From contig JAUMYC010000158.1 of assembly GCA_030528845.1 (NCBI GenBank), forward strand, positions 1-5,712: 5,712 nucleotides of DNA, read 5' to 3'. Positions 1 to 5,140 of the stretch are shown here, one piece after another (positions within the stretch are counted from its first letter, which is position 1; each line of letters opens with the position of its first letter). The position numbers and the translations under genes were made by a program. The DNA comes from Eubacteriales bacterium. GTDB taxonomy: Bacteria > Bacillota_A > Clostridia > Christensenellales > Aristaeellaceae. Below the pieces are notes generated by a model, which saw nothing but the letters and a program-made list of their open reading frames with translations, made no database searches and had not been told where the DNA came from.

Positions 1-821
1 TAGCCGTCCACGGTGGGCAGCTTAACAGCAGCGTAGTTCTCGCCCAGAGCTTCCTGCACGACGCCGGCGTCCCAGGTGCCGTCCACGATGGCGCCGAGGT
101 TGGTGGCGTTGGAAGCGGAGGAGCCGTTGACATGAGCGGGGGACTTGGCCAGCTTGATCATGGACTTGAGCGCCTGCACGCCTTCTTCAGAGGCATAGGT
201 GCAATCCATGGCCACGATGTTGCCCGCGTCGTCGGTGGAGTAGGTCAGAGTGCAGCCCGCGCCGAAGAAGAACGCAGTCTGATACCAACCGGAGTTGATC
301 TCCATGTAGAAGTTCTTGCCGGCCTTTTCGCAGTCGGCCAGAACGGCTTCGAGGTTGGTCGGGTCAGTGACGACGGACTTGTCATAATACATGAAGTAGC
401 CGTTGTCGCTGGTCATGGGATAGGCGTACATCACGTCGCCCATCATGACGGCGGAGACGGAGCCGGCGTCGTTCTGCGCGGCAACGATCTGGGCATTTTC
501 GGGAGCAACGTCGATCAGGGCGCCGGCGGCAACGAGGCGGGCCAGCTGATCCTGCGCAAAGCCGAACAGATCCGCGCCGGCTTCGACGTCGGTGAGCATG
601 TTGGAGGCGGCGTCGCCTTCGCCCACGGGCTCGACGACGACGGTCATATTGGCGTACTCGGGGTTGGCAGCCTTAAAGGCTTCGACCTGCGCTTCGGTGA
701 ACTCAACGGTGTTCTCCGCGACCCAGATCTTGATCTCGCCGCTGAAGCCTTCAGCGGACGCAGCGCCGAACATGGACATGGCCATGATCATGCACACAAC
801 CAGAGCAAGGAACTTTTTCAT
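1..821 (-). CDS. MalE-like maltose/maltodextrin ABC transporter substrate-binding protein (3' end beyond window)
   Basis: An extracellular solute-binding protein that would capture maltose or maltodextrins and hand them to a MalFG-type ABC permease. The frame is open from ATG 821 to the left edge, 273 residues without a stop; the family is usually about 400, so roughly a third is missing. Residues 1-23 form a Sec signal peptide (charged MKK, hydrophobic core, ASA|EG cleavage). The mature protein begins with the typical strand GEIKIWV (28-34), then VEPVGEGDAASNM (63-75), DLFGFAQDQLARL (84-96), YPMTSDNGYFMYYDK (134-148), MEINSGWYQ (173-181) and IVDGTWDAG (245-253), as I recall from clostridial MalE-type proteins. 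The start is fixed by AGGAGG at 829-834, 7 nt upstream. There is no lipobox cysteine, which is unusual for a Gram-positive binding protein; Cys10 follows LVV and does not fit. It lies downstream of the amylase on the same strand with its own promoter. Family confidence is high; the exact sugar is inferred. Confidence 0.9.
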   Translation of the reverse strand, partial: MKKFLALVVCMIMAMSMFGAASAEGFSGEIKIWVAENTVEFTEAQVEAFKAANPEYANMTVVVEPVGEGDAASNMLTDVEAGADLFGFAQDQLARLVAAGALIDVAPENAQIVAAQNDAGSVSAVMMGDVMYAYPMTSDNGYFMYYDKSVVTDPTNLEAVLADCEKAGKNFYMEINSGWYQTAFFFGAGCTLTYSTDDAGNIVAMDCTYASEEGVQALKSMIKLAKSPAHVNGSSASNATNLGAIVDGTWDAGVVQEALGENYAAVKLPTVDG

Positions 822-846
822 GGGATATCCTCCTTATAATGTTCTC

Positions 847-871
847 GGAGAGAGAGAAGGCCTCGCCCTCC
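847..871 (-). promoter_or_regulatory. Leader hairpin upstream of the malE-like ribosome binding site
   Basis: On the minus-strand RNA, GGAGGGCGAG (871-862) can pair with CTCTCTCTCC (856-847) around the loop GCCTT. This gives a 10-position stem with one G-U pair and one C/U mismatch. It ends 12 nt before the AGGAGG ribosome binding site (834-829). The CTCC end of the pyrimidine arm could instead pair with GGAG in that site, so the two foldings would exclude each other. No U-run follows, so it is not a terminator. The pairing is visible in the sequence; a regulatory role is inference. Confidence 0.35.
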
Positions 872-898
872 TATGATGCAGGCACACAGGCCCGTTTG

Positions 899-911
899 CA
901 CTATAATAGTG
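899..911. promoter_or_regulatory. Possible operator palindrome over the malE-like promoter
   Basis: CACTATAATAGTG is a perfect 6-bp inverted repeat around one central base. It overlaps the -10 element (908-913) and the expected transcription start (about 901) of the malE-like gene, a common place for a repressor site. A LacI-type regulator would be typical for maltodextrin genes, but no regulator gene is in the window. The AT-rich symmetry could partly reflect the -10 sequence itself. Confidence 0.4.
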
Positions 912-936
912 TATCACCGGGAGCCGCCCGTGTCAA
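908..936 (-). promoter_or_regulatory. Promoter of the malE-like gene (sigma-A type, extended -10)
   Basis: Reading the minus strand, a perfect -35 TTGACA (936-931) is followed by a 17-bp spacer and TACACT (913-908), preceded by TGA as an extended -10. The start of transcription would be near 901, giving a leader of about 80 nt. The promoter lies between the amylase stop and the malE-like start, so the binding protein can be expressed independently of the amylase. No good terminator is seen after the amylase, so read-through may add to it. Confidence 0.75.
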
Positions 937-986
937 ACCTTCGCCACAATTATTCATATCTTTTTAATTTTCGTGGAAAAATCCGC

Positions 987-2504
987 TTATTTGACGAGCG
1001 CGATAACAGAGTAAGGCGGTAAAGTGATAACGGCGCCGTCCGCCGTAAGCTCCGCCTCCGCTTCCTGCGCAAAGGCGTTCAGCTGCCCGGCAAAGGAAAG
1101 CCCTTCCTCCTCCAGCGTATATGCATGCGTGTTCTTGGCCGAGAAGTTGACCGCCAGATAACACTCCTGCCCATTCCATGTGCGGCGCATCACGCATATC
1201 TCGCCGTCGCAATAGAGGAATTCATTTTTGCCCAGTGCGATGGCGGGCAGCTTTTCCTTGAGCAGGTTCACCTCTTTGTAATAGCGCAGGATGGAATTTT
1301 CGTCCTGCAGCTGCTCGTCCGCGCAGGGGAAGGCGTATTCAAGCTTGTTCACGCCCGGGGGCTGCTGCGTCATGTCGCCGTCGTTCCAGTACATGGCCAG
1401 ACGCTTGTTGGGGTCGTCGCCCGAGCCGACCATGCCGATCTCGTCGCCGTAATAGGTGAACGTCGCTCCGCCGAGGAGGTTTGCCAGCGCAAAGGCGAAT
1501 TTCGCGCGCTCCGGCACGCTGCGCGCCTGCAGGCTGCCCACCGCGCGCCCGGTGTCATGGTTGCCCAGGAACGGCGCGAGCAGCCGCCCCTCCCCCATCG
1601 CGTCGCCGATCTTCTGCATGGAATCGACAAACAGCTGCGCGGGGTTGGAGCGCGCGCGGATGATGCGGGCGATATAACCCTCGGCCTCCGCCGCCGGGAA
1701 GAGGAAGAAGCAGTCGAGCCCGGAGGCGTAATATTCGGCGATGGTCGTCAGGCCCACCCACGCCTCGCCCACCAGAAAGCTGCCCGGCTTGAGCTCCTCC
1801 GCGGTCTGCTTGAGCCAGCCGAGGAACTCCACGTTCTTTTCCACGTCCGCCGCATAATAGCTCGTCACGGCGTCGAGGCGGAAGCCGTCCGCGCCGCATT
1901 CGTTGAGCCAGAAGTCCATGATCGCGCGGATCTCCCCGCGCACGGCCTCGTTATCGAGGTTCAGATCCGGCATTCCCCCGCCGGAGAACTGCTCCTCATA
2001 GGCCCACTGCGTCCCGCTCAGGGGCACCGTCTTGGCGCCGCCCTGCTCGGAAAAGCAATAGTACTCCACGAAGGGGTCGTCCGCATTTCCGCTGCGCAGA
2101 GCCTCGCACGCCCGCACAAACCACGGATGCTGCGTGGAGGTGTGGTTCACCGGCAGATCGACGATCAGCCGAATGCCGCGCGCATGGCACTGCCGCGCCA
2201 GCTCCTTGAAATCCTCGATCGTGCCGTATTCCGGGTCGATCGCGCAGTAGTCCGTCACGTCGTATTTGTGATAGCTCGGGCTGGGCATGACGGGCATGAG
2301 CCAAAGGCCGTCGTAGCCCATCTCGTCGATATAATCCAGCCGATCGATCAGCCCGGGCAGATCGCCGATGCCGTCGCCGTCGCTGTCCTGATAGGAGCGC
2401 ACGAACACCTCATACCAGCGGGTGCTCACCGGCTGCTGCATCTGGGCCGAGGCGCAGCCAAAGAGGCAGGCGATGGCCAGAACGAACACAAAGATCCGTT
2501 TCAT
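987..2504 (-). CDS. Secreted GH13 alpha-amylase, probable surface lipoprotein (GH13_36-like)
   Basis: A 505-residue enzyme expected to hydrolyse alpha-1,4 links of starch or maltodextrin outside the membrane. The signal region includes lipobox LFGC (Cys17) and, just after it, ASA|Q, so it may be lipid-anchored or released. The (beta/alpha)8 barrel starts with WYEVFVRSYQDSDGDGIGDL (30-49), including the Asp-rich calcium-type loop. Conserved GH13 regions follow: DLPVNH (116-121), MPDLN (178-182), GFRLDA (207-212, nucleophile Asp211), GEAW (246-249, acid/base Glu247) and LGNHDTGR (313-320, His316 and transition-state Asp317); YYGDEIGM is at 351-358. A beta-sandwich C domain fills about 425-505. 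MPDLN is the signature of the intermediary group between oligo-1,6-glucosidases and neopullulanases, which includes lipoprotein amylases of Thermotoga and Halothermothrix. ATG 2504 is supported by AAGGGAG (2514-2520) 9 nt away. Neopullulanase or maltogenic activity is an alternative. Confidence 0.95.
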   Translation of the reverse strand: MKRIFVFVLAIACLFGCASAQMQQPVSTRWYEVFVRSYQDSDGDGIGDLPGLIDRLDYIDEMGYDGLWLMPVMPSPSYHKYDVTDYCAIDPEYGTIEDFKELARQCHARGIRLIVDLPVNHTSTQHPWFVRACEALRSGNADDPFVEYYCFSEQGGAKTVPLSGTQWAYEEQFSGGGMPDLNLDNEAVRGEIRAIMDFWLNECGADGFRLDAVTSYYAADVEKNVEFLGWLKQTAEELKPGSFLVGEAWVGLTTIAEYYASGLDCFFLFPAAEAEGYIARIIRARSNPAQLFVDSMQKIGDAMGEGRLLAPFLGNHDTGRAVGSLQARSVPERAKFAFALANLLGGATFTYYGDEIGMVGSGDDPNKRLAMYWNDGDMTQQPPGVNKLEYAFPCADEQLQDENSILRYYKEVNLLKEKLPAIALGKNEFLYCDGEICVMRRTWNGQECYLAVNFSAKNTHAYTLEEEGLSFAGQLNAFAQEAEAELTADGAVITLPPYSVIALVK

Positions 2505-2544
2505 CGCAAAAAACTCCCTTCGAAGCTCAAATTCTACAAAAAGC

Positions 2545-2573
2545 AGTCTATCAGAATTTTCGGAGTTTGTCGA
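2545..2573 (-). promoter_or_regulatory. Promoter of the alpha-amylase gene
   Basis: On the minus strand, TCGACA (2573-2568) is followed by a 17-bp spacer and TAGACT (2550-2545), preceded by TGA. Transcription would start near 2538, about 34 nt before the amylase ATG. Its TGATAGACT differs by one base from TGATACACT of the malE-like promoter. The -35 directly abuts the U-rich tail of the upstream gene's terminator, so it sits as close as possible without overlapping it. Confidence 0.6.
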
Positions 2574-2612
2574 GAAAATACAAGAGCCGCCGGTCGAAAC
2601 CGGCGACTCTTG
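2574..2612 (-). terminator. Intrinsic terminator of the e(P4)-family phosphatase gene
   Basis: The arms 2581-2594 and 2599-2612 form a 14-bp stem. In minus-strand RNA the loop is UUCG and the one irregular position is a G-U wobble, whereas in plus-strand RNA it is a C/A mismatch. The minus-strand stem is followed by TGTATTTTC, a moderate U-tract. The hairpin begins 9 nt after the phosphatase stop codon. Both the wobble and the tail orient it to terminate the phosphatase transcript, isolating it from the amylase. Confidence 0.9.
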
Positions 2613-2621
2613 CAGCAGGGG

Positions 2622-3683
2622 TCATTTCACATAAGAATAGGCCTTGAGCAGCTCGGGAATGCCGTAGGCCAGCGCATAGTCAAACGCGTCGCCGTAGACC
2701 GCATTGGGCATGAGGAACCATTCCGTACCCCATTTGTCGGCATATTCCTTGGTCAGCTCCGCGCGGGAGACGGCGTCGACGCCCTCCGCACTGAAGACGT
2801 CGGAAAAATCGTTGAGCTGATCACCAAGGATCAGGGCGATGTGGTGCGCCGGGCAGGAGAAGGTCGTGGCGCTGCCGGTGCTGTTGCCGTCCGTGCGCTG
2901 GCCGTTGGGGTGATCCGTGCAGCCTTCGCGCACGGCGGTGCGCAGCGCCTCCTTGCTGTTGCCGTTGAGCTTGGAATCATTGATGAGCAGATGCTGGTCG
3001 TCGATCGGAAAACCAAGCTTGGTCATGGATTCGAGCGTGATGTCAAAAAAGCTCTTGCCGAACACCTGATAGGTCGTCGAGCCGATCTCCGTGCCGTCCT
3101 TGGCGATGTACAGGCCCCTGCCCTCCTCGGCGATGCTCTCTTCATACGAGCCCGCAGAATCGGACTGCCCCACCTTGTATCCCTGATCGTAGCGGTTGGT
3201 GATATAGAACACCTCCACGCCGATGCTGCCGCAGAATTCGACAAATTCCACCGCTCCGGGGAGCGCCGTGCAGCCGTCGCTGAGCACAAAGCGCGCAAAG
3301 GCCGCGTTGTTGACCGGGCCGTCGCTGCCCCCGATATCGCAGGTGTAATGCACGCCGTCGACGAGCGTGTCGTCGATATCCGCGAGCACGGCGACGGGCT
3401 TGCCCTGATAGGTCATCCTCGCCTTGCCGTTCTCGTCGATCGTCATGCTCCAGTCCTCCTCGCCCTCGTCGAGGCATTTGATCAGCATTTCGCTCAAAAC
3501 GCCCTTTGCGGCGGCGAAGGTCTGCTGCATCATCGCCTGACTTTCGGCGGAGAGCTGCCAGACGGCGCTGCCGACGAGATATTCATAATAGGCGTTGGGC
3601 GAAAATACCCCCGCCGCAGCCAGAGCGCCCGTGCAGCTCAGAAGCAGTGCCAGCAGGATGCAGACCGTCTTTTTCATTTTCAT
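2622..3683 (-). CDS. Secreted HAD-family acid phosphatase, class C / 5'-nucleotidase lipoprotein e(P4) family
   Basis: A phosphomonoesterase of the HAD superfamily, subfamily IIIB. Family members act outside the membrane; Haemophilus e(P4) converts NMN to nicotinamide riboside. I place the start at ATG 3683 (353 residues), because AGGGAG (3697-3702) has 13 nt spacing to it but only 1 nt to GTG 3695; ATG 3677 is also possible. The signal region has lipobox LLSC (Cys17) and then ALA|A. HAD motif I is ADIDDTLVDG (101-110; nucleophile Asp102, acid/base Asp104). Family block GAVEFVEFCGSIGVEVFYITNR (143-164) follows, carrying motif II Thr162. Motif III lysine is probably Lys244 in NSKEAL, and motif IV is GDQLNDF (287-293; Asp288, Asp292). 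The C-terminal LMPNAVYGD (324-332) matches the family's LPNPMYG ending. Motif I has Asp where the classical form has Glu (DxDET). It is a single-gene unit with its own terminator. The family is clear; the natural substrate is unknown. Confidence 0.9.
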   Translation of the reverse strand: MKMKKTVCILLALLLSCTGALAAAGVFSPNAYYEYLVGSAVWQLSAESQAMMQQTFAAAKGVLSEMLIKCLDEGEEDWSMTIDENGKARMTYQGKPVAVLADIDDTLVDGVHYTCDIGGSDGPVNNAAFARFVLSDGCTALPGAVEFVEFCGSIGVEVFYITNRYDQGYKVGQSDSAGSYEESIAEEGRGLYIAKDGTEIGSTTYQVFGKSFFDITLESMTKLGFPIDDQHLLINDSKLNGNSKEALRTAVREGCTDHPNGQRTDGNSTGSATTFSCPAHHIALILGDQLNDFSDVFSAEGVDAVSRAELTKEYADKWGTEWFLMPNAVYGDAFDYALAYGIPELLKAYSYVK

Positions 3684-3711
3684 TGCAAAAATCACTCTCC
3701 CTGTTCTGTGT

Positions 3712-3737
3712 GCCTGTCCGCATGCGCGGAGGCAGGC
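3712..3737 (-). promoter_or_regulatory. Hairpin at the 5' end of the phosphatase leader
   Basis: On the minus strand GCCTG (3737-3733) pairs with CAGGC (3716-3712), and inside it TCCGC (3730-3726) pairs with GCGGA (3721-3717) around loop GCAT, with a 2-nt CC bulge. With transcription starting near 3736, this stem would form at the extreme 5' end of the mRNA, where such hairpins can protect the transcript. It has no U-run. Pairing is seen directly; the role is inference. Confidence 0.35.
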
Positions 3738-3742
3738 CGTTC

Positions 3743-3776
3743 ATTATAGAATAACACAAACACACAGGAAAAGCAA
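3743..3776 (-). promoter_or_regulatory. Promoter region of the phosphatase gene
   Basis: Two readings compete on the minus strand. TTGCTT (3776-3771) with a 17-bp spacer gives TATTCT (3753-3748). A perfect TATAAT lies at 3748-3743 but has only a weak -35 at the right distance. Either way transcription would start at about 3736-3741, some 55 nt before the ATG. The promoter faces away from the plus-strand lipoprotein promoter; their -35 elements are 25 bp apart. Confidence 0.5.
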
Positions 3777-3785
3777 CCTGCCCGC

Positions 3786-3793
3786 TCCCGGGA
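3786..3793. promoter_or_regulatory. Palindrome between the divergent promoters
   Basis: TCCCGGGA is a perfect 8-bp palindrome lying between the two outward-facing -35 elements (3771-3776 minus, 3802-3807 plus). It extends to 12 bp with one mismatched pair (3784-3795). It is well placed for a regulator acting on both genes, but it is short and could be chance in GC-rich DNA. Confidence 0.25.
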
Positions 3794-3801
3794 ACTTCCG
3801 G

Positions 3802-3830
3802 TTGAAAAGAAACGCGCCGCAGGATATAAT
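3802..3830 (+). promoter_or_regulatory. Near-consensus sigma-A promoter of the unknown lipoprotein gene
   Basis: TTGAAA (3802-3807), a 17-bp spacer and a perfect TATAAT (3825-3830) form a near-consensus promoter. Transcription would start near 3837, giving a 35-nt leader before the ATG at 3872. This is the best-matching -10 in the window and suggests steady expression of the unknown lipoprotein. Confidence 0.85.
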
Positions 3831-3871
3831 GGGAAGCACCAATCCGCACGAAAGAGAGGGACCCAACGACC

Positions 3872-4927
3872 ATGCAAACGCTGAAAAGAATGCTCTGCGC
3901 CGCGCTGTGCGCCGTGCTGCTCGCCTCCTGCGCAGCCTATGCCGAGGAGCAGCCCGCGCCCGCGTGCGATACCTTCGCCTACGGCTGCTTCGGCTATCGC
4001 CTGCCCTTCATCGAAAGCACCTCCTGCAGCGAGGACGGTGTGACCGTGCACACAGGCCGCTTCAACACCTTCTTTGTGACTGCACGCCGCCTGCCGCAGA
4101 GCGTTCAGAGCGCCGAGGAGGCTGCCGCCGCCGCGCAGGAGCAGCTCGGCCTCGAAGCACTTTCCATGGAGCAGGGCGAGGACGGCGTCTTCCGCGCGCT
4201 GACCGAGCAGGAGTATTTTTATTACCGCGTATATCTGCACGGCGATGTGCTGCTGAGCATCTCCACCACCAACCCGCAGCAGCTGCTCCTGCTCGACAGG
4301 CATCTGATCCTGCTCGACGACGAGCGCAGCTGCGAACAGCCCGAAGAAGCTCCCGAGCTGGACATCCCGGAATATCTTCCCTTCGGCGTGACGGAGGGCG
4401 ACCTCGGCTTTACCCTGCCGCAGATGCAGGCCGCCATGGACATGATCCCCGTTCTGCAGGGCACGAACTCCTTATGGGCCGCCGCGCACCGCGTGGACGA
4501 AACACACGATTCCGTCGTGGCCTTTGATCAGTCCCTGCGCAGCCGGCTGACGTTCGTCTATGAACGCGAGAGCAAGGCGCTCGTCTCCGTGCAGTGGCAG
4601 AGCCTGATCGACGGCAAAATGAGCAACGCGGACATCTACACCGCCGCGCAGACAGCCGGCTCGACCGCAATGGGCCTGCTGATGTACATGGGCCTGGTGG
4701 ATGAAGATCTGGACTGGGCCGCCTTCGGCGCGCAGGCCGAGAGCGTGTACGTCCCGGCGCAGCTGGCGCTCCTCTCCTGGACGGATTACGTCTCCACCGA
4801 AGCGCTGCAGCTCATCGGCACGTTTGAGAGCGACCTTGAGCTGCTCGGCCGCAGCCTGCAGATCCGCATCGTGGGCGACCCGGCAAACGGCCACCGCGTG
4901 GAGATCTGTCTTCGCGCGGGCAAATGA
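3872..4927 (+). CDS. Predicted lipoprotein of unknown function
   Basis: A 351-residue exported protein I do not recognise. The N-terminus has Lys/Arg, a hydrophobic stretch and lipobox LASC (Cys20); a signal peptidase I site AYA|E follows at 24. The mature part seems to have two regions. Residues about 33-150 alternate strands and one Ala/Glu-rich helix (80-93), with aromatic strands around YGCFGYRLPF (37-46) and EYFYYRVYLHGDVLLSI (114-130); an acidic linker rich in Glu and Pro follows (151-168). The second region, 172-351, is mixed helix and strand and ends in a basic strand, with no catalytic motif I can name. The ATG is supported by AGGGA (3857-3861) at 10 nt spacing. It is monocistronic: strong promoter upstream, perfect terminator 20 nt after the stop, and divergent from the phosphatase. 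The first region resembles in outline small alpha/beta lipoprotein folds such as PsbP/DcrB-like ones, but that is a guess. Confidence 0.9.
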   Translation: MQTLKRMLCAALCAVLLASCAAYAEEQPAPACDTFAYGCFGYRLPFIESTSCSEDGVTVHTGRFNTFFVTARRLPQSVQSAEEAAAAAQEQLGLEALSMEQGEDGVFRALTEQEYFYYRVYLHGDVLLSISTTNPQQLLLLDRHLILLDDERSCEQPEEAPELDIPEYLPFGVTEGDLGFTLPQMQAAMDMIPVLQGTNSLWAAAHRVDETHDSVVAFDQSLRSRLTFVYERESKALVSVQWQSLIDGKMSNADIYTAAQTAGSTAMGLLMYMGLVDEDLDWAAFGAQAESVYVPAQLALLSWTDYVSTEALQLIGTFESDLELLGRSLQIRIVGDPANGHRVEICLRAGK

Positions 4928-4947
4928 GCATTTCGCCGCATCCCTTC

Positions 4948-4988
4948 GAGCCCCTCCGCGCCGCATCCGGCGCGGAGGGGCTCTTTTT
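4948..4988 (+). terminator. Strong intrinsic terminator of the lipoprotein gene
   Basis: A perfect 16-bp GC-rich stem (arms 4948-4963 and 4968-4983) with loop CATC is followed at once by TTTTT (4984-4988). It begins 20 nt after the TGA stop of the lipoprotein gene. No T-run is present on the other side, so it works only for plus-strand transcription. It isolates the lipoprotein gene from the gene starting at 5141. Confidence 0.97.
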
Positions 4989-5023
4989 CCGGGAGCCGCT
5001 CCCACGCCGCAAAGTGCGACAAA

Positions 5024-5034
5024 ACTGTTACAGT
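5024..5034. promoter_or_regulatory. Short inverted repeat upstream of the right-edge gene's promoter
   Basis: ACTGT-T-ACAGT is a perfect 5-bp inverted repeat around one base. It ends 12 bp before the predicted -35 at 5047. The position would suit an activator or repressor, but the site is short and unsupported by any second copy in the window. Confidence 0.25.
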
Positions 5035-5046
5035 GCCGTCATATTC

Positions 5047-5075
5047 TTGCATTTCCCTTTCCATCATATTAAAAT
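5047..5075 (+). promoter_or_regulatory. Probable promoter of the coiled-coil protein gene
   Basis: TTGCAT (5047-5052), a 17-bp spacer and TAAAAT (5070-5075) are the best pair between the terminator at 4988 and the ATG at 5141. The start would be near 5082, giving a leader of about 59 nt. A weaker alternative is TTGCAG (5086-5091) with TATACA (5108-5113) at 16 bp, which would leave only about 20 nt of leader. Confidence 0.55.
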
Positions 5076-5140
5076 ACATGCAGAATTGCAGTTATTACGT
5101 CGGATCATATACACAAAGGTACAGCAGAGGAGACTATGCG

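Noticed and set aside
132..839. A 235-codon plus-strand frame at the left edge
   Set aside because: It is antisense to the malE-like gene, runs into that gene's ribosome binding site and has a low-complexity Gly/His/Val composition.
887..900. Possible catabolite-responsive (cre) site at the malE-like start site
   Set aside because: The minus strand reads TGCAAACG, a good left half, but the right half GGCCTG does not match the consensus.
937..986. Terminator for the amylase gene
   Set aside because: Downstream of the stop there are only tiny pairings (GGATTTTTCC; CCAC with GTGG far apart) and no stable stem with a U-run. Read-through towards the malE-like gene is possible.
3684..3695. GTG at 3695 as the phosphatase start
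   Set aside because: The Shine-Dalgarno AGGGAG would be 1 nt away, too close. ATG 3683 has acceptable spacing and begins a normal signal peptide with MKMKK.
1125..3749. An 874-codon open frame on the plus strand, antisense to both the amylase and the phosphatase
   Set aside because: It crosses two real genes, a terminator and two promoters, and its product is rich in Ala, Arg, His and Val, typical of the shadow of GC-rich coding DNA. It has no recognisable domain, and the minus-strand proteins have complete catalytic motifs.
3595..4527. A 310-codon plus-strand frame overlapping the lipoprotein gene
   Set aside because: It is out of frame with the lipoprotein gene, begins inside the phosphatase signal region and becomes Arg/Ala-rich. 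The 3872 frame has the promoter, ribosome binding site and signal peptide.
4989..5003. Small GGGAG-CCG-CTCCC stem after the strong terminator, and its CCGGGAGCCGC match at 917-927
   Set aside because: The stem is only 5 bp with a 3-nt loop, and the 11-base GC-rich match lies in unrelated contexts (after a terminator; inside a promoter spacer). Chance is a sufficient explanation.
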